Numbered from the stretch's first letter, positions 52,203-63,229 are shown. The stretch is DNA of 64,000 bases from Paraburkholderia caffeinilytica (GCF_003368325.1 NZ_CP031467.1:2790001-2854000), one strand, 5' to 3'. Notes: generated by a model from the letters alone, not told the origin. Numbers and translations are program-made.

Positions 52203-52708
52203 TTTGATCGGGATGCAAGTCAATTCGCAGGACGCCGGATTTGGCGGGAAGACGCGCTCGGGTCGGATAGTATGATGAATCGTCGGCGCTCGATTAACCC
52301 CGATCGAACGCCTCGATCACCATCTATCGAGGCCGTAGTGAGGACGGCCCTCAAGGTTCTGTTGTTGTCCTCGTTGGCTTTGCCAGCATGGTGACAGCGC
52401 TTCTGTCTCTTCTCTCAACCCTACGGCCATCGTGTCCAGGTTGGACGAAGCATTCCTGGCTGCCAGTGGGTTAAGGGATTTCCCCAGGCGAACGGTCGCC
52501 GGGAAAATGCGAGCGATCCGGTCGTCGATCGGCCCGTTCGCGAGTGATCGATGTCCAGTTTGACGGTGGCAAGACCATGCGGGTAGAACCCTGTTTTGAA
52601 AGGGAATTATTCGAGCCCGTCAGGATTTTGCTGCAGTGCGAGGTTCAGGCTCAAGTGAACGAAGTTCAACGGTAAGTAAATCCCGACAACGCCCGAGCAA
52701 GATCCCTT
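52203..52708. other. Intergenic region, 506 bp
   Basis: Between the LexA boxes and the groESL promoter. No gene, terminator or repeat recognised. Confidence 0.4.
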
Positions 52709-52738
52709 CTTGAATTTGTCACCACCCGTCCATATAAT
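52709..52738 (+). promoter_or_regulatory. groESL promoter, overlapping sigma-70 and sigma-32 elements
   Basis: TTGAAT (52710-52715), 17-bp spacer and TATAAT (52733-52738) form a near-consensus sigma-70 promoter. CTTGAA (52709-52714) with CCATAT about 15 bp later fits sigma-32. The -10 overlaps the CIRCE. Confidence 0.85.
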
Positions 52739-52764
52739 TAGCACTCGCTGCACGAGAGTGCTAA
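52738..52764. promoter_or_regulatory. CIRCE element (HrcA operator)
   Basis: TTAGCACTC (52738-52746), nine-base spacer, GAGTGCTAA (52756-52764): exact CIRCE consensus. HrcA binding here blocks the promoter just upstream and is released by heat stress. Confidence 0.97.
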
Positions 52765-52836
52765 CAACATCGCCGGCTGGCTCAGCCAGCCGGGTTTTCT
52801 CAGCGTTCTTCAGTCTCAATCAAGAGAGGAGTATGT

Positions 52837-53127
52837 ATGAACCTTCGTCCTTTGCATGATCGCGTGATCGTCAAACGTCTGGATCAAGAAACCAAGACTG
52901 CGTCGGGCATCGTGATCCCCGAAGCCGCAGCGGAAAAGCCGGATCAAGGCGAAATCCTCGCAGTCGGCCCGGGCAAGCGTGACGACAAGGGCGCAGCAAT
53001 CGCGCTCGACGTGAAGGTTGGCGACCGCGTCCTGTTCGGCAAGTACGCAGGCCAGACCGTCAAGGTCGATGGCAACGAACTGCTCGTGATGCGCGAAGAA
53101 GACATCATGGCCGTGGTGCAGAAGTAA
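52837..53127 (+). CDS. groES: Co-chaperonin GroES
   Basis: 96 residues, AGAGAGGAG before ATG 52837. [20 protein letters not shown] and [20 protein letters not shown] (mobile loop 17-36) and [20 protein letters not shown] are standard. It caps the GroEL ring in the cytoplasm. Regulated by CIRCE/HrcA and probably sigma-32. groEL follows after 53 bp in the same transcript. Confidence 0.99.
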   Translation: MNLRPLHDRVIVKRLDQETKTASGIVIPEAAAEKPDQGEILAVGPGKRDDKGAAIALDVKVGDRVLFGKYAGQTVKVDGNELLVMREEDIMAVVQK

Positions 53128-53177
53128 GCGCAAAGCCGCTACTTTCCCGGTCATATCCAAAGAATTCAAGGAGTTAG

Positions 53178-54821
<1,644 letters not shown>

Positions 54822-54828
54822 TTTCGAT

Positions 54829-54848
54829 TGGGCCTCGGCTGAGGCCCA
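54829..54848. other. Hairpin after groEL
   Basis: TGGGCCTC (54829-54836) pairs with GAGGCCCA (54841-54848) over GGCT. No T-run follows; it may stabilise the groESL mRNA end. Confidence 0.6.
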
Positions 54849-54897
54849 GTTGGAAACACATGGGGAAGTGCGTCGCGAGGCGTGCTTCTCGAAACGA

Positions 54898-54924
54898 AAA
54901 ACCCGCAGAAATGCGGGTTTTTTG
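54898..54924. terminator. Bidirectional rho-independent terminator
   Basis: AAACCCGCA and TGCGGGTTT pair over GAAA, with T-run after on plus and T-run on minus from the upstream A's. It ends groESL and the convergent cysC. Confidence 0.92.
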
Positions 54925-54951
54925 TTTTGCGGCCGGCGCTCAGGCGGTTCG

Positions 54952-55581
54952 CTATGACGAAGCTTCCACGCAAGCGGGATTCGCCAGACAGTTGTCGCGC
55001 AAGTAGGCGAATATATGCGCCACGCTTTCGGCCGGCGTTTGCGTTGCGGTGTCTATTCTCAGCTCAGGATCGGACGGGGCCTCATAGGCTGCCGATACGC
55101 CGGTGAATGAAGCGATTTCTCCGGCCCTGGCCTTGGCATAGAGACCTTTCGGATCACGGTCGGCGCAGGTGTCGACAGAGGCGGAGAGGTAAGTCTCGAT
55201 GAACTGGCCGGCGCCGATAATATCGCGCGCCATCGCTCTGTCTTCACGCATGGGCGAGATGAGCGCCGTGATGACGATGAGGCCGGCATCGTTCATCAAT
55301 TGGGCGACGTGTGCCACCCGGCGAATATTTTCGCGTCGATCTTTCCTGTCGAAGCTGAGGTCGCACGCCAGGCCGTGGCGAATATTGTCGCCATCGAGTA
55401 CATAGCATGCGCGCCCTAGTGAAACGAGTTGCCGTTCCAGTTCGAAAGCAATGGTCGACTTGCCCGCCCCGGACAATCCGGTCAGCCAGATGGTGATGGG
55501 TTTCTGGCGGAGAATCTGCATCCTGTCGCGGGCGGTAACGGAGCCCTGGAAACGTTTCAGGAAGGCGTGAGAGTGTCCCAT
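54952..55581 (-). CDS. cysC: Adenylyl-sulfate (APS) kinase
   Basis: 209 residues. Walker A GLSGAGKST at 35-43, then DGDNIRHGL (the APS-binding loop), FDRKDRRENIRRVAHVAQLM, and ALISPMREDRAMARDII. It phosphorylates APS to PAPS with ATP. Usually this feeds sulfate reduction or sulfation. Here it is directly downstream (18 bp) of a sulfotransferase gene on the same strand, so PAPS is likely made for that enzyme. No cysND or cysH is in the window. The N-terminal ~25 residues are a non-conserved extension. Confidence 0.93.
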   Translation of the reverse strand: MGHSHAFLKRFQGSVTARDRMQILRQKPITIWLTGLSGAGKSTIAFELERQLVSLGRACYVLDGDNIRHGLACDLSFDRKDRRENIRRVAHVAQLMNDAGLIVITALISPMREDRAMARDIIGAGQFIETYLSASVDTCADRDPKGLYAKARAGEIASFTGVSAAYEAPSDPELRIDTATQTPAESVAHIFAYLRDNCLANPACVEASS

Positions 55582-55599
55582 TGTGTGTTTCCCCGGCCG

Positions 55600-56811
55600 T
55601 CAGGCGCAGTGCCAACCTTGCCGCCAGATTCCTGCGTTGTGCAGGCGCTCTGGCGAATTTGCGATCGTGACGTGAAAACCGTCTGACGCGGCCGTAGGTA
55701 GCGGAATTGAAAATCCAGCGTGGGCGCTCGGGTATCCGGCACTCGCAACGTCGGGTCGATACTCGCCACTCCAACCTCTCGCGACGACGTCCGTACCAAT
55801 GCAGACTTCGAGTGGAACTCTTTCTTCCGGCCGGCTGAGATTGACAGCCCAGCCCGAAATTATACCGTCGTGGATGTTGTCGACAAAACCGTCGTACATG
55901 TCGGCGGTAATGTGGGGCTGGCTCTGCGCGAACGCTATGTATTCCCTGATAGGGGTGAGGTCGAACCGGTTGATGACGCGCACCACGTTCGAGAGGAATG
56001 CTTCGTCAAAACCGAAAACGATCGAACTGTGCGCGTACGGATTTTCCAGCTGATTGATCGCCTCCTGGATGGTGCGCACCAACGCCAGGGCCTTGGAAAA
56101 AACGTCGCCTGCCTCCATGGCGTGTTGCGCGATCGCCTGGTTGACGTCGCGAAAGAGCGCGTAATCGAAGCGATTCTCTTCGGCAAACGTTTGCCTCGCC
56201 GTTTCGCTCAATTCAGTTCTGTTTCTGGGTGCGCCGCTTGTTTTGTTGGTTTCGAAAAAAAAGGGCAGTTCGAGTCCAGTCTTTCCGCAGAGCCGAAGTA
56301 AAAATTCGCTCATGTCTTCGCAGACGCCGGTGGCGGCGATATGCCGGCGAACATGGGCTCGCGCGACTTCGAGGCTGCTTTCGTCGACCACGGAATGGCC
56401 GCTCAACATCTGGGTAAACAGGTTTTTGCCAGCGAGTGATTCGCTGACCCATTCGTCTAGCGAGAGGGTGCCGCGCCGAACCAGGGCCTCGGTTGCCGAC
56501 ACGCTGGCCCCTCGCACAACGTCCCCATTCTTGCCGTTGGACGCGTACCAGTAGTGCGATATCTGCCGTGCAAGCGGATCGCGCAGAATCGTGCAATACG
56601 TTAGCGGGGTCTTCAGGTTCCTGTGCATGCCATAGGGTTGATGGCCTCCGCCAATTCTTGTCGCCATCAACCTGGCGTGACTGCTTTCCCAGCCCTGCCG
56701 ATCCCACTCGAAATTGACGAACTGATCTTTACCTTTGTTCAGATCAAAAAATGAGATGACGGTGGAGCCCCCGCTCTTCGGCGGATGGATGAAAAAAATC
56801 GGTGAGGCCAT
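55600..56811 (-). CDS. PAPS-dependent carbohydrate sulfotransferase-like protein
   Basis: 403 residues, no signal peptide. The 5'-PSB loop is HPPKSGGST (9-17) and the 3'-PB site is LRDPLARQISHY (76-87, Arg77 and Ser85), as in the sulfotransferase family 2 fold. The C-terminal ~100 residues (MYDGFVDNIHDGIISGWAVN…YPSAHAGFSIPLP) form a beta-sandwich module common in bacterial glycan-modifying enzymes. It should transfer sulfate from PAPS to a glycan or other acceptor in the cytoplasm. Immediately followed by cysC, which makes PAPS, so the pair is a self-contained sulfation unit. The acceptor is unknown; the EPS is one candidate. Confidence 0.8.
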   Translation of the reverse strand: MASPIFFIHPPKSGGSTVISFFDLNKGKDQFVNFEWDRQGWESSHARLMATRIGGGHQPYGMHRNLKTPLTYCTILRDPLARQISHYWYASNGKNGDVVRGASVSATEALVRRGTLSLDEWVSESLAGKNLFTQMLSGHSVVDESSLEVARAHVRRHIAATGVCEDMSEFLLRLCGKTGLELPFFFETNKTSGAPRNRTELSETARQTFAEENRFDYALFRDVNQAIAQHAMEAGDVFSKALALVRTIQEAINQLENPYAHSSIVFGFDEAFLSNVVRVINRFDLTPIREYIAFAQSQPHITADMYDGFVDNIHDGIISGWAVNLSRPEERVPLEVCIGTDVVARGWSGEYRPDVASAGYPSAHAGFSIPLPTAASDGFHVTIANSPERLHNAGIWRQGWHCA

Positions 56812-57224
56812 GGGCGCTAAATGACAGATTTACGAAATGTAAAGTCTAACCTGACGATAAGGCCGGGATGAGTTTGGCGCTGTAACGTTTAATTACAAGT
56901 TCAAACGCGTGTTGGCGTCATGAAAGGCGAGGCGTTTACTTTCGATTTCGCAAGGATGTCGTGTTCTGCCAGATGCTGAGACGAGGGCGGAGGGAGATAT
57001 CCATAGACAAGGCAGGTCTGCCGGCGCAGAGCTTTCCACGTCGATGCGTCGGCAGACGGAGAAGAGCGGGTGGGCGGCAAACGGCCGGGAAGCCGGGAGG
57101 CGCGCTTCCCAAAACAAAAAACCCGCAGAGACGCGGGTTTTCACTGGGACCGTTTGGTTGCGGCTGATCTGGACAAGCTCGCCGGGCGCCTGCGGCTTGC
57201 GCGGCAGGCGCTTCGAGTCGTCAG
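56812..57224. other. Intergenic region with terminator
   Basis: About 410 bp. Contains the terminator at 57117-57141, otherwise no gene seen; small frames on both strands lack ribosome sites. Confidence 0.5.
57117..57141 (-). terminator. Rho-independent terminator of thiD
   Basis: AAACCCGC (57119-57126) pairs with GCGGGTTT (57133-57140) over AGAGAC. On the minus strand a T-run from CAAAAAA follows, so it ends the minus-strand thiD transcript. Nearly the same hairpin sequence as at 54898. Confidence 0.85.
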
Positions 57225-58085
57225 TCAGTGCCGTGCTTCGCCCGGTGTGGCGTCCTTGCCGGTAGCGGGTGGCGTGTCGTCGTCGCTGCTGCGGGCCCAG
57301 AAGAAGCGGTCCGGCAAATAAGCACCCATCCCTGGTCGGAACGCGTTGCGCATTGCCTGATACAGATACTCCTGCCCCTCGCGCACGGCTTCCGCCGGCT
57401 CCTGGCCGTTGGCCAGCAACGCGGCAATCGCGGAACCGAGCGTATCAGTGATGCCCATGACCCGATGGCTGCCGCGGTCCCACATATCCTGGCGCAGTTG
57501 GCCGTCTTCGCTGAACAGCGTATTGACGAGGCGGTGCGTGCCGGTTTCCGTCGACAGAATGTACTCGCAGCCTTGCGAGAGCAGATGTGAAATCGCCGCA
57601 TCGAGGCTCGGCGCTTCGGCGTCGCCGTCCGGTTGGGCGAGGGCGAGCAGCGTGGCCGAATCGGCGACCAGCAGGGTGGTTTGCGGCGCCAGCAGGTCGG
57701 CGATCGCCTCGCGCAGTTCGTCGGCGGCGAGCACGTGTTCGTCGTCGAGCGTGAAGTCGGGGGCGAGGATCAGCGGGATGTCGTCGTAATCGGCGACCAC
57801 CTCGGCAATCGCGCTCACCACTTCCGCGCGCGTGCACGCACCGACCTTGAATGCGGCGATCGGCATGTCTTCGAGCAGCATCCGGGCCTGGGTCGCAACC
57901 ACTTCAGGATCGAGCCCGGTGACTTCGTCGCAGCTTGCCGAATCGCGCACGGTATAGCCCGTGAGCACGGAGACGCCATGGCAGCCCATGCTGGCAAGGG
58001 TCATCAGGTCGGCTTGCAGGCCGGAGCCGCCGGTGGGATCGGAAAGGCCGAAGGTGAGGACGATCGGAGGCGTATCGCTGGGCAT
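57225..58085 (-). CDS. thiD: Hydroxymethylpyrimidine/phosphomethylpyrimidine kinase
   Basis: 286 residues. The PfkB-like N-terminus LTFGLSDPTGGSGLQADLMT and SVLTGYTVRDS are typical of ThiD. The usual GTGC anion-hole/catalytic turn near the C-terminus is replaced: GITDTLGSAIAALLANG puts Asp214 where Cys is expected. The conserved Lys and metal sites elsewhere cannot all be checked. It should make HMP-PP for thiamine biosynthesis, though the altered turn leaves the activity open. Extra tail of ~20 residues (SDDDTPPATGKDATPG). Alone on the minus strand next to rubredoxin, a neighbour pair frequent in Burkholderiales. Confidence 0.8.
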   Translation of the reverse strand: MPSDTPPIVLTFGLSDPTGGSGLQADLMTLASMGCHGVSVLTGYTVRDSASCDEVTGLDPEVVATQARMLLEDMPIAAFKVGACTRAEVVSAIAEVVADYDDIPLILAPDFTLDDEHVLAADELREAIADLLAPQTTLLVADSATLLALAQPDGDAEAPSLDAAISHLLSQGCEYILSTETGTHRLVNTLFSEDGQLRQDMWDRGSHRVMGITDTLGSAIAALLANGQEPAEAVREGQEYLYQAMRNAFRPGMGAYLPDRFFWARSSDDDTPPATGKDATPGEARH

Positions 58086-58394
58086 GAAGATTTACAAAGA
58101 GGGGCTGTATTTAGGCGCAGACGGTGCGCAATCGACTCAATTATGCGGCCTAAACCACTGGCAAGGCGTTTTTTCGCATTCTTCGGCGCGTTGCGGCAAG
58201 CCAGCGGCACGTAAGCCGTACGTAACCGGCGACCAGGCGCGACCTTGCGCGCAAGCACCAGCCAAACCGACGCAACCCTCTAGCCAAAGGCCGTCGCACG
58301 CTAAGTTTGCGCGTTTCTGATTGCTAGGCATTGGGGCGGCAACACGGTACCATCATGGCTCCCGTTTCCACGGACTCTACGACGCGACACAAGA

Positions 58395-58565
58395 ATGGAA
58401 TATCAAAGCTGGATGTGCCTGATTTGCGGCTGGATTTACGACGAAGAAGCCGGTTTGCCGGACGAAGGCATTGCGCCGGGCACCCGCTGGGAGGACGTTC
58501 CAATTAACTGGACCTGCCCGGAATGCGGCGCGCGCAAAGAAGACTTCGAGATGGTCCAGATCTGA
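58395..58565 (+). CDS. Rubredoxin
   Basis: 56 residues. The two iron-binding knuckles are visible: CLICGWIYDEEAG and WTCPECGARKEDFEM, with Cys pairs 8/11 and 41/44, full-size for a small rubredoxin. Start MEYQSWMCL at ATG 58395. It carries one electron for an oxygenase or reductase partner, which is not in the window. It is divergent from thiD, with a promoter region of ~300 bp between. Confidence 0.97.
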   Translation: MEYQSWMCLICGWIYDEEAGLPDEGIAPGTRWEDVPINWTCPECGARKEDFEMVQI

Positions 58566-58821
58566 GGTGCGAGGGGCAAACGGCGGTGTCCGGCTGAGCG
58601 CCATGCCGCGTGAGCGCGGCGCGGCGTTGTGCGGGCGGCGCCGGCTGGAGCGAACGCGGTTCACGCGCTCGGAGCGCAACCCCGACGCGGCGGCGCGGAA
58701 CATCCCTGGTTGCACCGTGTCGCAGCGGTAATCTGTCATTGTCCTGTCGCCAGTTCGCACGTTAGCCGATCAATCTCGTGCGGCGCTGAGCGGCGGCCCG
58801 TCAGCTTCCTGTCGCCTGCCC

Positions 58822-60231
58822 ATGACTCTTCGATCCGCTGCACCCGATTCCTTCGATGCATTGCCCAATCCGCGCGGCGGCGCTGTCCGTCCCGCGGAGC
58901 TGGCGCTGGCCGAGGCGCTGCTGGCGTTCGAGCGGCGCAGCGAGAGCACTTCGGCGCTGCTGCGCGCGTCGCACGCGTTGCGCGAGGCCGGCTGGCTGAG
59001 CGCGCAGCGCTTCGCGGACGCGCTGGTGCGGCTCTCGCCTTTGGCCGAGGGCGAACCCGCCGAGGCGGACAGCGCGCGGCTCGTATTCGGCGCCGCGCTG
59101 CGCGATTTTCGCGCGGCGCTCGAGCGCCACAATCTGCGCGAGCTGTCCTGCTCGCCCATGCTGTTCAATCACTATCACGCGCTCTGTGCCCATCTGTCGG
59201 AGCACACGCCCGGCTCGACCGTCGCTTTCGAAGATCTCGCGCTGAGCGGCCGCCCGGTGCCGCCCGTGTCGCTGCACGCCAGGTCCGCGGATCAACTGGC
59301 CCATTTGCGGGCGAGCTACGAGCGCGCGCTGCTGCCGGTGCTGCGTTCGCAGCCCGATAGCAGTGGCGCCGCGCTGGCGTTCACGAACGCGGCGCTCGAC
59401 GAGCTGGACGCCGTCTTTACCGAACTCGCCGGTCCGGACCCCTACGATTTCTGGCGCCTCGCCAAAGCCTGCGCCAAGGCGCTGCGCGTCAGCGGCCGTG
59501 CTACCGGAGAAGCCGACGCGCGGCGTTTCTATGCGCGTTGCAACCTCACCCTGGCCGATCACGCGCACGGCATCGAGCGCGCGCCGCGTTCGCTGGTGCG
59601 CGCGACGCTGGCGCTGCTGTGGCGCGATTACGCGCTATTCGGCGCTGCGGCGGAAGACGCCGATCAGGTCGAAGTGCTGCACGACTACGGCTTGACGGTC
59701 GATTGGCATGTCGCGGGCACGCAGGCATCCGAGATGCTGTGGGAAGCCGGCGCCGTGCAGGCGCAGGCGGTCAGTGCGACCCGCAGCGCGCTGACGCGCG
59801 AACTGGGCGTGCTGAGCGTCAATGCGCATGCGTATGAAGATTTCCTGCAAACCGCGGACGCGTCGATTTCGGCGTTGGCCGAGCACGCCCGCGCGGCCGA
59901 TCAGCCGGAGAAAGCCGATCCGAGCGAAGCGTTGCAGGCGGGCGACGCCGCCTACCGGCTCGGCGCCGCCGCGTGCGCACTGGGTCTCGGCCACGTGGCG
60001 CTGGTTGCCGATGCGCTCGGGCTCGCGTGGCGGCGCCGCGCGCACGCCGGCGTATCGACGCCGGCGGTGCGCTCTCACGTCATTGTCGGCGCGCCGGCGG
60101 CGAGCACGCTCGAGCAGGCTGCCGAAGCGTTGCGCGCGATGCTGCACAAAGTCGCGGCGGGCGTCGCACCGACAGGCAGCACCGCTGCGCTGGCCGCCTT
60201 GACGCGTTCGATCGAGCAGGGCGGCGCCTGA
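58822..60231 (+). CDS. Unknown helical protein with degenerate HPt-like domain
   Basis: 469 residues, mostly alpha-helical with many Ala/Leu/Glu; no signal peptide, no membrane helix. The C-terminal ~120 residues resemble an HPt-type four-helix domain: AYRLGAAACALGLGHVALVADALG is close to the HPt consensus around the phosphorylated His, but the His position holds Tyr378, so phosphotransfer is unlikely. The rest (VDWHVAGTQASEMLWEAGAV, YERALLPVLRSQ) gives no family. It may be a scaffold of the CheA/PilL N-terminal kind. It precedes yqgE by 260 bp in the same direction. Confidence 0.65.
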   Translation: MTLRSAAPDSFDALPNPRGGAVRPAELALAEALLAFERRSESTSALLRASHALREAGWLSAQRFADALVRLSPLAEGEPAEADSARLVFGAALRDFRAALERHNLRELSCSPMLFNHYHALCAHLSEHTPGSTVAFEDLALSGRPVPPVSLHARSADQLAHLRASYERALLPVLRSQPDSSGAALAFTNAALDELDAVFTELAGPDPYDFWRLAKACAKALRVSGRATGEADARRFYARCNLTLADHAHGIERAPRSLVRATLALLWRDYALFGAAAEDADQVEVLHDYGLTVDWHVAGTQASEMLWEAGAVQAQAVSATRSALTRELGVLSVNAHAYEDFLQTADASISALAEHARAADQPEKADPSEALQAGDAAYRLGAAACALGLGHVALVADALGLAWRRRAHAGVSTPAVRSHVIVGAPAASTLEQAAEALRAMLHKVAAGVAPTGSTAALAALTRSIEQGGA

Positions 60232-60491
60232 ACGCTGCCGCGGTATGGGCCGCCTGTCCCACGCGCCGGGACGCCTCCTCATCTGCCAACAGCGAGGCGC
60301 AAGGCCCGCACCCGGAGGCACGCGATATGCGTGTCGCAAAACACCGCTAACCGCGCCATGGACAAGGCCTGCGTGCGTGATAGAGTGCAACTTGATTCGC
60401 CGTCGATGGCTCGCGGCGCACCTCATCGCGCACATCGCGGTCCCGCGCTCAAAGCCCGCCATCCCGCACCGTCTTTGCTAAAATCCGAACT

Positions 60492-61070
60492 ATGTCCAAG
60501 AGTACCGATCGCATCAATCTGACCAACCAGTTCCTGATCGCCATGCCGAGCATGGCGGATCCCACGTTTTCAGGAACGGTGGTCTACCTTTGCGATCACA
60601 GTGAGCGCGGCGCGCTCGGTCTCGTGATCAACCGGCCGACCGATATCGACCTGGAAGCGCTCTTCAGTCGCATCGACCTCAAGCTCGAGATCGAACCCCT
60701 TCTCCATGTGCCCGTGTATTTCGGCGGCCCGGTGCAAACCGAGCGCGGCTTCGTGCTGCACGATCCGAAAGACGGCAATGCCTATACGTCGTCGATGTCG
60801 GTGCCGGGCGGGCTCGAGATGACCACCTCGAAAGACGTGCTCGAGGCCGTCGCGAGCGGCACGGGTCCGGAGCGCTTCCTGCTCACGCTCGGCCATGCCG
60901 GCTGGGGCGCGGGTCAGCTCGAGGAAGAGATTTCGAAGAACGGCTGGCTCACGGTCGAGGCCGATCCGAAAATCGTTTTCGACGTGCCCGCCGAAGAGCG
61001 TCTGGAGGCCGCGCTCGCGCTGCTCGGCATTTCACTGTCGATGCTGTCGGGCGAAGCAGGTCACGCATGA
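60492..61070 (+). CDS. yqgE: YqgE/AlgH-family protein (UPF0301)
   Basis: 192 residues. [57 protein letters not shown] and [20 protein letters not shown] are the family blocks. Function is not fixed; the family is linked to stress and to AlgH of Pseudomonas. The stop overlaps ruvX by 4 bp, and yqgE-ruvX-pyrR-pyrB-pyrC' is the standard gene order of this group. Confidence 0.96.
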   Translation: MSKSTDRINLTNQFLIAMPSMADPTFSGTVVYLCDHSERGALGLVINRPTDIDLEALFSRIDLKLEIEPLLHVPVYFGGPVQTERGFVLHDPKDGNAYTSSMSVPGGLEMTTSKDVLEAVASGTGPERFLLTLGHAGWGAGQLEEEISKNGWLTVEADPKIVFDVPAEERLEAALALLGISLSMLSGEAGHA

Positions 61071-61507
61071 GCCTGGCAGCCGGACGTGAGGCGACGCTGC
61101 TTGCGTTCGACTATGGTGAAAAGCGGATCGGCGTGGCGGTGGGCAATTCGCTCACCCGCAGCGCACGCGCGCTCGTGATCGTGCAGAACCGCAGCCGCGA
61201 ATACCGTTTCGAGGCGATCGGCAAGCTGATCGCCGAGTGGAAGCCGGACGCGCTGGTGGTGGGCTTGCCCATGCACCCCGACGGCACGCCGCACGAAATG
61301 ACCCAACTTGCGAAGCGCTTCGGCAATCAGCTGAACGGCCGCTTCAATCTGCCGGTGACATGGATCGACGAGCGCTATTCGTCGGTCGAGGCGAAGGCGG
61401 AAATCCGTGCCGGCAACGGCCGCGCCGACATGCTCGACGCCGAAGCCGCCAGCATCATCCTCCAGCAATATCTAGACGGACTTTCCGACGATCATGAGTT
61501 CCATTGA
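61067..61507 (+). CDS. ruvX: Putative pre-16S rRNA nuclease / Holliday junction resolvase-like RuvX (YqgF)
   Basis: 146 residues. RNase H-like fold: [20 protein letters not shown] with catalytic Asp18, then [38 protein letters not shown] and [16 protein letters not shown] with the C-terminal Asp. It acts in 16S 5'-end maturation and was earlier described as a resolvase. Overlaps pyrR by 14 bp, giving coupled translation. Confidence 0.96.
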   Translation: MSLAAGREATLLAFDYGEKRIGVAVGNSLTRSARALVIVQNRSREYRFEAIGKLIAEWKPDALVVGLPMHPDGTPHEMTQLAKRFGNQLNGRFNLPVTWIDERYSSVEAKAEIRAGNGRADMLDAEAASIILQQYLDGLSDDHEFH

Positions 61508-62036
61508 CGCCGAAGCGCTCTACAGCGTATTGCTCGAACAGATTCGTGCCGCTTATGGCGACAAGCTTTGCGCCGGGCAAGACGATGCGCAAGGCGCCGT
61601 GCTGGCCGGCATCTACAGCGGCGGCGCGTGGCTTGCCGAGCGCCTCGCGCACGACCTGCAGGTGCCGAGCTTTGGCGTGGTGAATGTCGCGTTGCATCGC
61701 GACGACTACGCGAAAAAAGGCCTGCACTCGCAGGCAAGTCCAACCTCGCTGCCGTTTTCCGTGGACAAGCGCCGCATCGTGCTGGTGGACGACGTGCTGT
61801 ACACCGGCCGCACGATTCGCGCGGCGTTGAACGAGCTGTACGACTATGGCCGTCCGGCATCGGTTGATCTGGCGGTGCTGGCCGATCGCGGTGGACGCGA
61901 ATTGCCGGTGGCGGCGCGCTTCGTCGGCGGCGTGGTGGATGTGCCGGCCGATGCGACGCTCGTTCTTGCCCGCGAACAAGGCGGGGCTGACGGCAGCACG
62001 CTTTTCACATTTCATACTGAAGCACGCGTTGATTGA
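61494..62036 (+). CDS. pyrR: Uracil phosphoribosyltransferase / pyr operon regulator PyrR
   Basis: 180 residues. PRTase loop [17 protein letters not shown] is intact (PRPP binding), and RIVLVDDVL and [18 protein letters not shown] fit PyrR. In Gram-positives PyrR is an RNA-binding attenuation protein; in Proteobacteria its regulatory role is less clear. Uracil salvage is the safe role. The gene ends 152 bp before pyrB; the spacer holds a 9-bp tandem repeat and no clear PyrR-type attenuator. Confidence 0.92.
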   Translation: MSSIDAEALYSVLLEQIRAAYGDKLCAGQDDAQGAVLAGIYSGGAWLAERLAHDLQVPSFGVVNVALHRDDYAKKGLHSQASPTSLPFSVDKRRIVLVDDVLYTGRTIRAALNELYDYGRPASVDLAVLADRGGRELPVAARFVGGVVDVPADATLVLAREQGGADGSTLFTFHTEARVD

Positions 62037-62093
62037 ACGCGACTCCACCTATCCAGCAAAGCGGTTCGTGCGCTGTGGCGCTGAACGCGCCGA

Positions 62094-62129
62094 TTGAACT
62101 GGTTGAACCGATTGAACCGATCGAACCGT
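62094..62129. repeat. 9-bp tandem repeat in the pyrR-pyrB spacer
   Basis: Four units: TTGAACTGG, TTGAACCGA, TTGAACCGA, TCGAACCGT. Possibly a degenerate protein-binding or mRNA element; function unknown. Confidence 0.7.
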
Positions 62130-62188
62130 CATACGCAGTCAGCATCGACACCGTACACGTTGAAGCCCGTATTTGAAGCAGGTACCCC

Positions 62189-63214
62189 ATGAACACCGCC
62201 ACCCCGGCCTCCCAGGATTCAGCCGACAGCGCCACCGAGCGCTTCCGTTATGGCTTCCTGAAGGGCAATCCGCAGCTCACGAAAAACGGCGAGCTCAAAC
62301 ATCTGTTGTCGATCGAAGGCTTGCCGAAGGCGATCGTCAATCACATTCTCGATACCGCCGACCAGTTCGTCAGCGTGACCGATCGCGAAGTGAAGAAGGT
62401 GCCGTTGTTGCGCGGCAAGTCGGTGTTCAACCTGTTCTTCGAGAACTCGACGCGCACCCGCACGACCTTCGAAATCGCCGCGACGCGCTTGTCGGCCGAC
62501 GTGCTGAATCTGAACATCAATGCTTCGTCGACGAGCAAGGGTGAGTCGCTGCTCGACACGATCAACAACCTCTCGGCGATGCATGCCGATATGTTCGTCG
62601 TGCGTCATGCATCGAGCGGCGCGCCGTACCTGATCGCCCAGCATTGCGCGCCGCACGTGCACGTGATCAATGCCGGCGACGGCCGTCATGCACACCCCAC
62701 CCAGGGTCTGCTCGACATGTACACGATCCGCCACTACAAGAAGGATTTCACGAATCTGCGTGTGGCGATCGTCGGCGACATTCTGCATTCGCGGGTCGCG
62801 CGCTCGGACATTCATGCGCTGACCACGCTCGGCGTGCCGGAAGTGCGCGCGATCGGTCCGCGCACGCTGCTGCCGGGCGGCCTCGAGCAAATGGGCGTGC
62901 GCGTATTCCACAACCTCGACGAAGGCCTGAAAGACGTCGACGTGATCATCATGCTGCGTCTGCAAAACGAGCGGATGAGCGGCGCGCTGCTGCCGTCGGC
63001 GCAGGAGTACTTCAAGAGCTGGGGTTTGACGCCGGAGCGCCTCGCGCTAGCCAAACCCGATGCGATCGTGATGCATCCGGGTCCGATGAATCGCGGCGTC
63101 GAAATCGATTCGCAGGTGGCCGACGGTCCGCAATCGGTGATTCTGAACCAGGTCACGTTCGGCATCGCGGTGCGCATGGCGGTGATGGGCATCGTCGCGG
63201 GCAATAACGGCTAA
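62189..63214 (+). CDS. pyrB: Aspartate carbamoyltransferase, catalytic chain
   Basis: 341 residues. Carbamoyl-phosphate site [10 protein letters not shown] at 86-95 and [13 protein letters not shown] (aspartate side), with [14 protein letters not shown] and [10 protein letters not shown]. It joins carbamoyl phosphate and aspartate, the first committed step of pyrimidine synthesis. It is followed after 15 bp by an inactive dihydroorotase-like protein, which in Pseudomonas-type enzymes forms a complex with PyrB. No pyrI gene, as expected for this class. Confidence 0.97.
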   Translation: MNTATPASQDSADSATERFRYGFLKGNPQLTKNGELKHLLSIEGLPKAIVNHILDTADQFVSVTDREVKKVPLLRGKSVFNLFFENSTRTRTTFEIAATRLSADVLNLNINASSTSKGESLLDTINNLSAMHADMFVVRHASSGAPYLIAQHCAPHVHVINAGDGRHAHPTQGLLDMYTIRHYKKDFTNLRVAIVGDILHSRVARSDIHALTTLGVPEVRAIGPRTLLPGGLEQMGVRVFHNLDEGLKDVDVIIMLRLQNERMSGALLPSAQEYFKSWGLTPERLALAKPDAIVMHPGPMNRGVEIDSQVADGPQSVILNQVTFGIAVRMAVMGIVAGNNG

Positions 63215-63229
63215 ACATTAAGGCAGCGC

